From assembly GCA_937121175.1 (NCBI GenBank), contig CAKZKD010000004.1, positions 124,001-188,000 of the forward strand: a DNA stretch of 64,000 nucleotides, given 5' to 3'. Made by a program: the position numbers and the translations under genes. The stretch comes from an uncultured Flavobacteriales bacterium. Its GTDB lineage: Bacteria > Bacteroidota > Bacteroidia > Flavobacteriales_G > Salibacteraceae. Of the stretch, positions 17,901 through 31,100 are shown piece after piece; within the stretch, counting starts at the first letter, position 1, and every line of letters begins with the position of its first letter. The notes under the pieces were generated by a model that saw nothing but the letters and a program-made list of their open reading frames with translations, did not search any database and was not told the DNA's origin.

Positions 17901-18893
17901 TACAATTCCAATAAAAGCATCAGTGCCACCAGCAGAAGTGAAGTTATTGCTGCCGTCATCGATAGCAGTACTGAAACCACCACCAACAGCATAGTTACCG
18001 TTACTCAACGCAACAATATCTTCCGCCGAAACTGCACCGTTAGAGAAAAACGCTTTCCGGAATGTGGAATGAACACCTGTTGCTGAATTTGCATCGATTT
18101 TAACCAGATAAACATCATTTTGACCCGTAACATTTGGAATTAACGACTGATTAGTTGAGAGTAAAAAAGTACTGTTAAAGTTTCCGGCTACAATTAAATC
18201 CCCATTATCATATACTAACCCTGCAACTTCTTCAGAACCTGGCCCTCCCATAGATTTTAGCCACTGCACAACTCCGTTAGAGTTGAATTTAGCGACAAAG
18301 ACATCGTTTGCTCCTTCTGACCTTATGGTTGATGAACCCAGCACCAAGGAATCACGGTAAATTCCAGCAACGTAAATATTCCCCAATGGATCGGTTGTTA
18401 TTGCTTGGCCTTCACTCAACTGTGCATTGTTGTTTGGAATAACCCAGTCTGCAGTACCCAAGCTATTAATTTTAGCCATAAAAAAGCTTCCTGCTCCATA
18501 AGTTCTATTAATAGTTCCAGTTGCACCTTGTACAGAAAGGTTTCCATCTATTTTACCAGTAACAATTGAGAAATCTGCAAAAGCTGCCGCATCGGTAGCG
18601 TTATCATTGCTTCCAGTAGAACTAAAATGTAAGGTTGCATAGGCATTGGTTCCTCCCTTGAGTACGCCTCTTGCCATTAAGTCTTTACCACCTGTTGCTG
18701 TTGCTGAGCCTCCAGGCAATGTACCTTCAAAGGCACCAAAAGCAATTACGGTGTCTCCTGTTGTGGCTAAGGCCGAAATTATATCCGAACCCGTCGATGA
18801 ACCTACTTGCTTCGCCCAATCCCATTCAAATTTTTGACAATAACCATTGCCAAAAACGAAAACAAGCACAACTAAAAATAGAATTCGAATCAT
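14913..18893 (-). CDS. Large secreted protein with SBBP propeller, PKD-like modules and type B (CHU_C) sorting domain
   Basis: This 1,326-residue protein has a signal peptide (MIRILFLVVLVFVFGNGYC). Residues ~22-470 hold SBBP-type propeller repeats (WAKQVGSSTGSD, IYVAGIYRDS, FVAKFNSNGVVQWLKSMGG). An Ig-like domain and about six PKD-like modules of the type found in giant proteins A and B follow, each with a Cys near its start (YCQGD, FCKNT, ICSND, ICEND) and one near its end (NGCEDST). The last ~85 residues are a gliding-motility/CHU_C T9SS type B domain (FIPNGFSPNGDGMNDKW, LYIYNRWGNLIFE, GVFYYVLI). The next gene encodes its expected PorP/SprF partner. It lies 9 bp after giant gene B. Likely a surface-exposed adhesin or organiser; ligand unknown. 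Confidence 0.92.
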   Translation of the reverse strand: MIRILFLVVLVFVFGNGYCQKFEWDWAKQVGSSTGSDIISALATTGDTVIAFGAFEGTLPGGSATATGGKDLMARGVLKGGTNAYATLHFSSTGSNDNATDAAAFADFSIVTGKIDGNLSVQGATGTINRTYGAGSFFMAKINSLGTADWVIPNNNAQLSEGQAITTDPLGNIYVAGIYRDSLVLGSSTIRSEGANDVFVAKFNSNGVVQWLKSMGGPGSEEVAGLVYDNGDLIVAGNFNSTFLLSTNQSLIPNVTGQNDVYLVKIDANSATGVHSTFRKAFFSNGAVSAEDIVALSNGNYAVGGGFSTAIDDGSNNFTSAGGTDAFIGIVNSSFNAVLLKKYGGVLTEKITNLEADTNLFAFGEFASNLTFGPYPVSSLSNQKDVFLLAWNNSLLEFAVHGGVMTAGSDIMSATTMKLDSGRMYFGGQFRRRANFGQAGLFTSQGTGFFDGFLASAISKEIFCSISDGITSSNTRPGLGADSLLVCFGDTGTLGSENSSGVTFQWFNTASAIGLTGITADSTFKVGATEEYYAVITDPVKRCSANSDTVTVVVEPEPFNEIKDTIVCDGTSVFTIPLSPTYSAANGSLTGSTGIDNNFGTFLSINAGIGVDTIVYTFTEPNTGCTGVDSAIFEVRANPVINFSSLPIYCQGDRKDTLKFASTSQPIKTGYYSMTTPWGIQDSLVFRSDSLPANPSPGHLVTYNAIDSFGCKNSSSANIILNPKPNVTFNFSPPAPFCKNTPIFSLSGGNQANGIYSGKAVNSLTSEYDASSYIGLSDTVLFSYTDNNSCSDTAEVVFQIDSTPTVTFVTTVKICSNDSLVELDRLSAVSPTANGTGVFTSAWVGAGSNDFFPRLAGVGVHPVQYQFTDNNGCEDSTTTNLTVNALPGMGISAISPICENDSAFLISSGFPTGGDYFVRNNRLIGDILNPTDLPEISGVQDSVVYVYTDPVTGCSNSASTGLLVRRLNGLVFNPELTLNRLCNSDSIDLFAMGDTLFSPPPVTGGRFLDNLGDEISVFKGSKYLPQNSDTGTVVGLRYIYDYSTTGCSDTATRFIQVSYSPVASIKPLAFACAGIESSIEAEGGISYLWDNDSTGSQRSFVQDSATTYYVTVTNINLCSDSTSIKVEMSDGSIISGNNITTTLKKGGNTTIDILDAYSADTVDLIGEILIVNEPDSAAEFRAEQGIKQDVFSSLYYEPNPEFRRNDTLEYQVCDVVCVNVCDTASVIYRVLGDPYDFIPNGFSPNGDGMNDKWVIPGIEAYPENELYIYNRWGNLIFEAAPYLNEWEGQANKGIGGSEKIGDGVFYYVLITNDGDPIKGSIEMKSK

Positions 18894-18902
18894 TTATTCC
18901 GC

Positions 18903-19170
18903 TTATCGATTGATCACAATTTCGCGTGTAACAACCGTTTCGTTCTGAACAAACTGCACGTAGTACAGTCCGCTGTTAATGTCCGACAAATTTATAGATT
19001 GGGTCTGCCCTTGCAAGCTAGAATCCAACTCATTTTCGTACAATATTTTCCCTGCCGCGTCAAACACAATTATTTGTCCTTTACCTGTCTCAAAACCAGC
19101 AAGTTTAATATTAAATTCACCACTATTTGGATTTGGCCACACCACAAATGAAAGACTTGATTTTTCGATT
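18903..19170 (-). other. T9SS type A sorting domain of giant protein B
   Basis: The final ~90 residues have the three type A blocks: WPNPNSGEFNI, then VFDAAGKILYENEL, then LSDINSGLYYVQF, with a basic end (VINR). This domain directs export through T9SS and is normally cleaved or anchored afterwards. Confidence 0.9.
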
Positions 19171-22100
19171 TGAGAGGTACCCAGAATTGTTATTCCGTAG
19201 TCTCGGCTAATATTAGAAATTGTGGTAATATTCGAATCGTTACAGACTGTTTGTCCTTTAATTCCAACAAAGTAATGAAGCTTTGTACTCTTCGATGGAA
19301 CATTAAAATCAACGTAAGTATTAAAACTAGAAACACTGTCAAGTAGCTCTACACCATATTCTGTCGAGTAGCGATACACATAAAAATCAGAGTAATTGTA
19401 CCCTTGATAATTGCTCCAATTTAACTCAATGATAGTGCTATCGGTCTGTTTAGTATTCAATAAAATTGCCTTGTGTTCAAGAGCAGCTTCACTCTCGTAA
19501 CCGCAAGAATCAATACTGGTCAAGGTGTAAGTTCCTATAGAAGAACCGTTGTTTAATCCTTCATCTATAAATTTATTAGTTGTCGAGGAACCTATACTAT
19601 CTAAGGCAAAATATTGATTTATTATACCTGATTCCCGGTAAACAACAATAGAATCAGTTTCAATACCAGTCGTGTCCCAAATTAGAACGTTTTTACCTAA
19701 AATAGAGTCGGCGGTTACTTTACAAATGATAGGTACAATGGGTAATACTGGTTCAATTTCATATTTCTCAATAGTTTCACAACCAGCTGTGTCGGTTGCT
19801 GTTACTTGGTAATCACCAACAGCAAGATTAGAAATAATTGGAGTAGTATCTCCAGTTGTCCATAAATAGGATTTTACTGAATCGATTCCAGAAACTGAAA
19901 TTGATCCATTCGAATTTCCACAATCCACAAATTGAATCGAGTCAATTTTTATTCGTGGAGCAAAAGAATTGTTCAACACAACTTCGATTGAATCAATACA
20001 CCCGATGCTGTTTTGAGCAATTGCAGTATAAAATCCTGCTCGAACATTCCTTAAAGTATCACCTACTGGTTGTCCCATCCATTGAAAAGAAATGGAGTCT
20101 AGACTATTCGTCACCGAAAGTACGATTGACCCATTTGAGGAATCGCAATCTGGTAGTTCGATGGTAGACGAGTACATATAAGAAGTTGGTCCTGTTATTT
20201 CAATTGATTTGAATGAATTACATCCATCATCACCTAACACAGACAACTCATATAATCCGTTTGGTAAATTAGCAAGTGAAGTGCCTGTTGCACCGGTATT
20301 CCAGAAAAGCGTATAAGAAGTATCCGCACTTATTTGAACCTCGATGGCGCCATTAGATTCACCCGGGCAAGTATTATTTGTTTGAGAAACAATCGATATT
20401 TCTGGCCCACCTTCTGCATTTACGCCAACCGAGCCAAATTGTGTACATCCATTTTTATCATTAACAGTAACCTGATAATTACCCGCAAATAATTGCGAAG
20501 CTGAACTGGTTCTTTGTCCTGTTGACCACAAGTAATTGTAAGGTCTAGTACCACCAGTTACAGAAGTAAAAACAGAACCAGTTGGCGTACTACAGGATGC
20601 TTTAATTGCGGAAGTGTAAACTGTAATTTGGTCGAATACGGTTACGTTGACCGATTTCTCACTAGAGCAATTAAATCCATTTGTAGCCGTAACCGAGTAA
20701 GTTTTACTAGCAATAGGTTGTACTTCTATCGAAGCTAAATAGTCTCCTGTACTCCAATTATAACTGTTATTACCCGTGGCCGATAATTCAATTTCATCTC
20801 CTTCACAGATACCTGTATCTGCACTCAATTCGAAGCTAGGTAATGGACGAATAAAAATGGAATCTTCAATTGCACTGGAGCAATTATTAGAGTCAATATA
20901 TTGATAATTGATGGCATATACACCTGTATCTAAAAGATTGGAAATAAAGTTTGAGCCAAAAACATTAACCCCTGTGTACTTGCCAGTATTTGGACTAAAA
21001 TATTGAGATAAATCAATAGTTTCTGGACCTTTACATACTTCTGGTAGGTCTAAAACTTGAACAAAGGTCGCTGTATCAAAAGAGATTACTACTGAGTCTG
21101 AATTTACACACCCATTTACATCGGTGTAAATATAAACTAGGGTATCCGAAGTATCATTTACTGTCTTTGGGTCATATAGATTTCCAACAACTCCAAATCC
21201 AGTGTAAATACCACCTGCTCCAACCGGGGAACCTCCGGATAGGGTAACAGCGTTGTCGTTGTTACAAAATTTAGGGTCAAATGAGAGTGTTGTTATTGGC
21301 AAAGCTCTCACTTGCTGGGTTTGTTGTACAGAATTTGAACATCCATTTAAGTCCGTATAGAAGTAATCAATAGACCAAATACCTACTGTGTCTGGTGTAA
21401 AAGTAGAAGCAGCACTATCAACTCTTACTCCCTTATAGTATCCTCCAAGTGGTTGTGCACCATTTAAATTGATTAGACCGGTATTTAAACATACTGGCGG
21501 TAACGAAGTAGCTGTCATTTGTGGAAGTCCATTTACCACAATAGTATCTGAATCGGAAACTGTACAATTATTGTTATCCGTAAACGTGTAGGCAAGAGTG
21601 TGACTACCCGTACCAGCTAAAGCCGGGTAAAATTGAATTCCAATTATTCCTAGGCCCGAATACGTACCATTACCACCTTGAACAGGTGTTCCTTGATTTA
21701 ACAGCAATGGACCATCGCTAACGCAAAAATCCTGTAAACCAGAAAGTTGAGTATTCGGTAATCCGTTTATTACTAAATTTTGGGCAACTGTGTCCGAGCA
21801 ACCCGTATTTGAATTTAAACCAATAAACAGAATTCGATCTGTTCCAACGGCCGCATTAGCCGCAAGGTATTGGCCAGTAAGAGAATCCAAAATTCCATTT
21901 CCCGTAAAATAACTTACATCTCCCGAAGTCGAAGCACCACCTATAAGCAAGGTGTCTGTGTTCAAACAAACCGAACTCAACGCGTTAAATTGAACGTTTG
22001 GTGCTGGATTAACTTTATAAACCGCAGCAATTTGAGAGTTACAACCAGCTGAATTTGTGTAGGTATAACTGATGTTTTTTGTACCTAAACCTGCTATTGA

Positions 22101-25100
22101 AGGTGCAAACGTTGAGTCGTTTATCATTCCAGCTCCAGTATATCTGAATACACCTGAGTTAAAAGTGCCTCCAGCGAGTACTTGGTTACCTTCATTTAAA
22201 CAAAATGTATCAGCCACGTGAGTAACCGGTGTTATGGCATTAACAAGAATTGTATCAACCTTTCGGCTCACACAATTATTGCTATCGGAGTAAGTGTATT
22301 GAATAAAATTATTTCCTTGATTTGCCAAACTCGGGTCAAATTTGCTGCCAACTAAAGCCGCACCAGTAAGCGAAGTATAAACACCACCAATTGGGTTGAC
22401 CGAATTAAGTATAAAGGTAGGATCGTTTTCACAAACTACATTGTTAGTTGCTGGGATAGTATAGTTTAATGGAACCGTATCGTGAATTGTAATTTTTTGA
22501 GATAGGCTGTCCTTACAACCCAATAAATTTTCATAGATGTATGTAATATTATCCAAACCAGTTCCGACACCCGACGGTCTGTAAAGTCCCGAAACAAGCG
22601 TACCCAAACTATCCGATTTGTAGGTGTACTCACCAGAACCAGAATTAATACTTCCCTGCGAAAGGGTTACGGTATCAATATTCACACAATTGTTTGGAAT
22701 TAGTGCTAGGGTTATTGGAGTAATGAAGTCAACGCTAAAAGTATCCCGAACCAAATTCGTACATGAATTACTATCTGTGTATGTATAGGAAATAATGTTG
22801 GTGCTTGTTGCCCCTACCAAACTTGAATTAAAGAATCCAGAAGAATCGATACCAACTCCAGTAAACGCTCCGCCAACCGGGCTACCAGTGAAGAAAAATG
22901 GTATCCTATTTTCGCAAATGCCAGTGAAATTGGAATCAAGCGCAACTATTGGCAAATCATGAACAATAATGGTGTCAAAAGCCGAATCTGAACATCCTCG
23001 CTGGTCCGTGTATTCAAATTTCATAATATGACTTCCTACACCCGCTTGACTGGCTAAGAATATTTTATTTGAAATATCTAACCCTGGTCCCGAAAATTGA
23101 CTCACTCCAATATTGCTAACGGGGCTATTTCCCGTTAAATTGAATGGCTCCGCGTCAATACAACGCTCATCGTTATTCGACGGTAGGCTAAAAGTAACAT
23201 CTGGCTCTGCAAATACTTGATAAATTTCAGATACCGTGTCGGCACAACCTTGTGTATTTTCGAATCGAAAAACAACAGTATCAAGACCTACACCCGCTAA
23301 TAAGGGGTCATAATTACCAGATATGGAAGTAACTCCCCTTCCTCCTATATACTCACCACCTAATTCAGAACCCGTGGAGAGGGTCAAAGGATTCGCGTTT
23401 ACACAGAAAAAAGTATCGGATATAGAAATCACCGGTATTGAATCTACCCTCACATTTCTTGTCGTATCGCTCGAACAATTGTTCGTATCAACTACATTGT
23501 AATGTAAAGTATGCAACCCTACCCCAGCTAAAGTTGGATTGAAACCATTGGTTCCGAATAACCCAGCACTTCCGCTAACATAACTTCCACTAAAATTTGA
23601 CGGCAAAGTATCTGCATCATCTAAGGTTACTATTCCAACGTTTTCGCAATAAACAACAGGCGTTGAGAATGTAATACCAAACGTGTCTTTTACTACAATA
23701 TCATTGGTATCGGTGGTAAAGCAACCTGTTGCGGTATCTGTATATGTGTACGAAATTTCATGAGTCCCAACTAATGCAAGTTTTGGATCAAAATATCCAT
23801 TAACGTTATCAATCAAACCAGCACTATTTGATTTGAAAACACCAAAGACCAAACTCTTTGGGCTATTTTCAGTGATGGTATCCACTACTCCATTTCGGCA
23901 TAAATCAGAAATATTAGTAAGGTTTACTACTGGGTTTTTATTGATAATTACCACCGTATCTGCTGACCCAGAACATCCATTGGAATCAGTAAATGTATAA
24001 TTAACAGGGTAATTCCCTGAGGCACTAGGTGTAAGTACTCCAGAAGCAGTATTTACCAATGGACCCGAATAAACTCCACCAGTAGGTACTGCGTGGTTTA
24101 GAACAATGGTATCTCCAAAGGCACATGCTGTATCTATATTTGAAGTAAACTGAACTATTGGATCCGCAAACACGGTCAGTTTAAATGCATCCTCAGCAAC
24201 ACAGCCATTTTGGTCGGTAACTGTAACAATGTAATTAGACGTACTGTCCACTGTAATATTTGGAGAGGACTCTCCAATATTCCATGAATAAGTATATAGC
24301 GAATTGATAATTATCGGAGGAGTGGTATCTGTAGAGGAACAAATAGATGCAGAATCTGGCAAACCAATCAGAACAACCGGATTCAACACAATAGAATCGA
24401 TTACCGTGCCAGAACAACCTAAAGTATCAAAAGCAGTAAGAGTGTAGCTTCCATTCATAGTGCTAGACGGTGCAGAAACTATTAACGTATCCGTAGTGTC
24501 AGTTATTCCAGTTGGGGCACTCCATTTATAAGAATCACCGCCTGAGGCAATAAACACCAGTGTATCTTCTAAGCAAGCCCTAAATGTGGTAATAACCGGA
24601 ATTGGAGAGTTTTTGATTTCAAGAGTATCCAATAATTGATTATTCTCTGGAGAATTATCCAGATAGTCAGTTGCCAAAGACCCAAAAAGGGTATCTGCAG
24701 AAACCTTTATGTATTGTTTCACCCCTCCATTTAGTGATAATTTAGCAAGTGTAACCCATTCTTCATCGCCCTTACCAAGAGCCAATACATGATCGGTTGA
24801 AGTGTCTAATACTGTTACGGTTCCTTCTTCCTGGATAGACCAGTTAATAATTGCTTTTGTAATAACTGAGTCTGAAGTGTTACGAATTTTAGCTTGCAAA
24901 CTTCTGGAACCTGCGCATGCAGTATCCATCCGAACAGAATCAATGACTGCATCAAATAAAATGGGGTCAAACTCGTAAGCACCAATATCTGGCGGGTTAG
25001 TTCTGGTTGTACCTTCGATATCTGTATTTATTCCGGCGATTTTTATCCCACCTCCATTTAATGCAGCTCTATAAGGTTTTAAACTAGTTTCAGATAAAAA

Positions 25101-28100
25101 GTATGGGTTAACTTCTAATGAATTTGAACCTAAACCAAGAGCTTGAAGCTGAGCAATGCTTGTGGCAGCTGCGGTATCGTAAATTGCAAGGGTATCATTT
25201 TCTGTGTAAATAGCATTATGAGAAAACGTACGGTTAGTACCGGAAACCAGATTGTAGGGTATGCAATTCTCAGAATTGGTGGAAAGAACATTGTTTGAAA
25301 AGTTTATGTTGTCTGTATTTGAGCTCACAGCAAACAGGTAACATTTTGGCACCGACGAACTTGAAGTATTGTATGAAACGCTGTTGTGGTGAATGTTAAA
25401 GTTTTTAGAAAGGGAACCCAATGAAATCAAACTTCGGTTACCAGTAAATGCCGCTCCAGTTATTCGTATTTCATTATTTGAAAAATTGACCGGTCTATTG
25501 CTTGGAACCAGGTACATATAGGTCAAGCTTAATATAATTTTATGAACCGTATTCTCAAATTTATTGTTGGTTATATCTACAACTTTACTATTACTTATGT
25601 CCAACTGAGACTCGAAATAAGAACCTAAACCAGTTATTGTGTTGTTAGTAAAAATCACTGTATCACATCGATTTAAATCACCTGTTCCGGAACTGTCGAA
25701 GGTGCAATTCAACACTTTAGCCGTAACCATATCTGATGTTGTTCCTTCTCCAGTAACTGAAAATACCCCCATACTATTTTTGAATAAACAGTTGGTAACG
25801 CTGATATTGTCTAGCGAAAATGCGAAACCACTTGGATACTTTCCAGATTTTTCCTCATTCGGAAACCTGGTTCCAATTGCACGTCCAAAATTATTGGTTG
25901 ACGGCGTAAACCTACAACTGTCAATTACAAAGTTTGTACATTCTTCTTCAAACCTTACGTGAGAAGCAAGAGCATCAGAATTAGAGTTTCCAAAGTCTTC
26001 AAATTCGAGACCTATTAATTTTACAAAGCCCGATTTATGAAAAACGAATATTCCGGGTTGCTCAAATCTGGAGGTGTCTTTTATAATAACTTGGGCTGTG
26101 TTGTTCGGGTCATTTCTAAAGGTTACCCAACCGCTGTCGCCTGCATTGTAAATATCCTCTACCAGTATTTGTTCTTGGTATGTTCCTTGGCGAATATTGA
26201 ATGTCACGTCATCGCAAATGCCCAAGTTATTCAAATCGTTAACCGCTGCCGAAATCGAAGAATAATTTCTACTACCGCTTCCAGCTGGGTTAATCGTATA
26301 TACACCACTTAGTCCAATTGTAGAGCAATCGTAAACATACTCATATGCACCAATACTTGGGTTGGTTGAGTTTCTTGAACTATTCTGGATATCTGTGGTT
26401 ATTCCTGTTATTGGGCTTCCTGCATTCTGCAATTCAACCACACCTGGAATAAGCACACTATCAGTTGTAAAACGTGGATTGAGTACCCAAGAATTTGTAT
26501 CGGAGCCATAGACTTGAAATTCGGATAGACTGGTTACAAACCCACTCGTTATATACTCAGCTATAGTATCAATTTCGGAATAATAAGCATTGAAATCAAG
26601 TGTATTGGTTGAATTCGAATCAATTTCAATAGCATATCCAGCTGAGTAAAAAACATTGTTTTTGATTGAATTGTTAGTTCCTGAAATTTTTGCAGACAGG
26701 ATATTCCCTTTCAGTGTGTTATTGTAGACAGATCCGTCGGATGCTCCTACTAGTAAAGCTGGGCCTCCATTATCCGAGCGTATAATTTGATTATTGGAAA
26801 CGCTCCAACCACTTGAATTACTAACTGTTAGCAAGTTCATGTAATTAGCATCAACGGTAATGTTAGTGCAAAAAATAAATCCAACATTGCCATTTACATG
26901 ATTACTTTGAATAATAGCATCCGTGAGACTTCGAACCGAAATAATCCCATTCAACAAAGTATTTCCGATAATTTGAACAGAATCAGCCCCGTCCAGAGGG
27001 AATAATGAAATTCCAGTATTAAGTGTACAATTTTGAATACTCAAATGATTTAGCTCCGCTCGATCTGAACTCAAATCACCAAATAAATCGGCATTTAAAC
27101 TAGACCCAAAAGTCGAACCTATTGTTGTACACGAATCAAAGCGCACATTAGAACACTCCAACTCAAATACAATGTGGTCTGCCATATGAGTTCCAGTCCG
27201 CTCAATTGTAATGTCCGAAAATTGAATATTATCTGCATCATACAGTAGAATAACGTACGGGCTAGCTAAGGAGGTAGCATGAGTTAATTTTACCACTGCA
27301 GTATTACTTGGGTCAGCAGTAAATCTTACCCAATTGTTTTCTGATGAGCCAGAAATAGTGTCAATTCTAAGTTGCTCATTATAAACTCCTTCACGAATAT
27401 GAAATAAAACGGTATCGGATATTCCTCGACTATGCAATGCAGCGACTGCATGCGTCAAGGAATCATAATCTGGAGAAATTCCACCTATAGTGTAAATACC
27501 AGCCATTGGAGGAAGAATACCCGTAAATTCAAATGCGCCAATATCTGGTTCAATTATGTTTCTTGTTACTCCTGAAATATCTGCAGTTATTCCAGAAACG
27601 GTTTGGCCTTTGTTGTTTAGTAAGCCATTATTAGGAATTAGTACAGAATCGGATAAGAAATTAGGATTGATATTATAAGAATTGTTGTCTTGACCACTGC
27701 CTGTTTTCCAAGCAGTAAAATCTGACCTATCTGCCCCAAATACATTTCCTATGAGAGAACCTTGGGTGTACAAATTATTGTAATCGCTCGTATAATTAGA
27801 AGGATTATTCTGGACTGTGTATGCATAACCTGCACCTGAATTATAAAAAACATTGTTCTTTACGACAATAAATAACCCATCATTTATATAAATAGGGCGA
27901 CCTCCACTTGTGCTGGAGGACCGAACAATCAAAGTATTAAAGTAAGAATCTACATAATTACTTCTAAACAGAAATAAACCAATATCATTGGTATTGTTAA
28001 TTTGGGCATTTCGGTAGGTGTTGTTGGCAATCGTGATTTTTCCAGACGAAGTTCCTTTACACTCATAAACGTATATTCCACCAGAAATGGAGGAGGTGTT

Positions 28101-31100
28101 ATTAAGTACGGAGTTTGAAAGAATGTTACAATTGGTCGTAATTGCATTTAAATCAATGCCTACCTGTTGAGAGGTACTTGATGCTCCCAATAACGAGTTT
28201 CCTGAGATTTCCATATCAGATTGCACATTCATAACAATACCGGATTGCGTGTAATTCGTTATAGAACAATTAATAATACGATTACCTTTTTCTGGCCTAC
28301 TTGGATTTCCACCCATACCAGTAAAAGAAATTGCTTTATTTCCATTTTTAACCGTGCAATTCAGAATTGCAATAGAATCAGAAGCGTGTCCAGTTAAACT
28401 TGAAGAATGAATGACATTTGCAATGTCGTTATTTAAAGGAGATAATGCACCAATCAAATCGCAACTATCTATACTAATCTTCTGTGTATAACCTTCAAAT
28501 CGAAAGGCGTTTCCAAACGAATTCGAAGTAGTTCGAACTTCAAGGTTTTTGAAGGAAACATAGTCAGCCCCATCAATTAAAACCGCTGCTGGTTTAGAAA
28601 TACTTGGAGAAAACTCAAGAATTGGCTTTAATCCAATACTAGGGTTCATTTGAAAGGTAATAGTGTTTGTAGAATTGGCACCCCAAATAGAGTCAATTTC
28701 AATTTGCTCCGCATAAGTACCAGCATCTACATTAAATATTACTGGTCCATTTACTCCGAAACTATCCAAATCGTGCACAGCCGAAGTAAAGTTTGCATAA
28801 TCTCGATTGGTTGCACCAATAGTGTATGTTCCACTTAATGGCCCTTGAGCCACTTGGCTTGCACCAATAGTTGGGGGATTTAGTCGAGTATTTCCGTTAA
28901 TATCCGAAGTTATTCCCGCGAACGAAATTCCTGCTCCTTCTAGTGCGCTGTTGGTAGGCGATAAATCTGTGGTACTGATAAAATTAGGATTCACAGAAAT
29001 AGAGTTAGAACCCATTGTTCCTCCAGAAAGATTGCTTGCACCACTGTTACCATAAACATTATTGTAATCCATTGTAATATTGGTACCCAAAGTTTTAATG
29101 GCAAAGCCAGTACCATTGTTGTAGATATTGTTGTTTTGGAATGTACTGGCAGAACCTCTTGCATCTAAATTGAGTACCTCATTAGTATTGTTTGTATGCC
29201 CGTACATACTGTTAAATACTATATCACAAAACCTTGGCGAGTAAATGAAATTATAATGCCCATTTGAATTAGAGGTATTGATCATGGAAGTGGAGTTATT
29301 CGAAATTTGTATTCTCTTAGAGTTCGTTCCTGCAGGGTTCCATAACATCAAAGGGCGAGCTTGAGAACCCGCATCAATGAAGATTTTATTTCCAATTACA
29401 TTAATTTCGTTATTAATATCACCATATAATCCATATACCAGTGGTGCACTGGAAACAGTGTAGATGTAATTATTCTCAACCAAGATATCGTCGCTGTGCT
29501 TTAAATGTAATCCTGTTCTGTAAAAGTTAAGAATAGTGTTATTGGTAATTACAAAGCCTCTCTCCTTGTTTGACGCAGATGCACTGGTTTGTTGGAAGGA
29601 AGTAGAACCATTTACAATCACATTGCTATCCAGCGTAAAGTTTGAGGTATTAGTAATTGCACCACTATCTAAAATAACGTCCAAGGAATTTGACTCAATA
29701 GTTGCAATTGCACCAATCAAACTATCATTTATAAAAGAAATATGATCATTATTAATGTCAAGTTCAATTACATTGGCTTGGCCCGTAGTTTGAATTGTTA
29801 GGTCTTTGAAGGTGACATACGAAACGTCATTTTGGAATTTGATAGTAAAATCGGAATTATTTGAAATGATCGCATTTTTCGATGAAGAAGGATCTGTCAT
29901 AAACGTGATGGTGTTCACCGAATCTACTCCAGGAATACTGTCCAGAATTAGTTGCTCAACGTAGGTACTTTGTCTTATATGTATATTCACTGGCCCACAA
30001 ACTCCTTCAGTTTCAAGGGAATCAATTGCCTTTTGAATTGTTGAAAATGTTGGAGAGGTTCCTCCAACAGTATAAGTGCCAGATAACCCTGAATTTATAA
30101 TACTTGCTGAAGCTGTTTTTTGACACGAATTATTATCGGTGACGGTAACTGTATATATGCCCGCACCAAGTAGTCCGTTGGTATCATTAGTAATCCCTGT
30201 ATTCCAAATGTAATTGTAGGGAGCAGTTCCGCCAGTTGCATTTACAACCAATTCACCATTATTTCCACATTCTGCGTTAGAACTTACCGAAATCGTTGCG
30301 TTGATTGCAGATGGATTTGTAATCGTTCCTGAAGCCGTTACACTACCACCATTGGCATCGGTTACCGTTACCGTGTATAAACCAGCAGAAAGCCCAGTTA
30401 CGGTGTTAGTGGTGGAACTAGTACCACTAGTAACTACACCGTTCGACCAGAAATAGGAGTAATTCGCAACTCCAGGAGTTGTGGTAGCAGTCAAACTACC
30501 AGTAGAAGCTCCGTTACAATCTACATTTATGGTATTGGATATAACAACTGCCAATGTGTTTGGCGCAGGAACTGGAGGCATGGTCCCTACTACATATTTA
30601 CCTTGATCATCTACTCCTGTTGCACCATTTGCGTCTCTAAAAACTACTACGAAAGAATTTTCATTAGGAGCTAAAATTTTGTTTCTGTTTGCCTGTCCAG
30701 AATGATATTGAGAACGTGTCCCGAACAGTAAACCCGTACCGTTTCTTGTTCCTGTAACGACATAGCTTGGCTGTGCGGAAGGACCTGCGTAAGAAATAAT
30801 AAAATCGTCACTGTTAGTTTGTGTAACACTTACATAGTCAGCATCACTACTAGTTTCGAAACCCACTATAGAACCCGGAAAAGAAATAGTACTGCCGCTG
30901 AGTTGTCCAACTCTTGCATAACCATTATCGTTTTGAGAATCATCAGTCCATGCAACTACAAAATAAGGAGCATCCAACATGGCCACTGAGTTGTATGAAA
31001 CTGCATTAACACTAGGTAAAGCCCTAAACACAACCGAAGTTCCAAAACTTATTGAATTTCCTGAAATAGACCCAACAATTATTTCTCCTTGATCAAATCC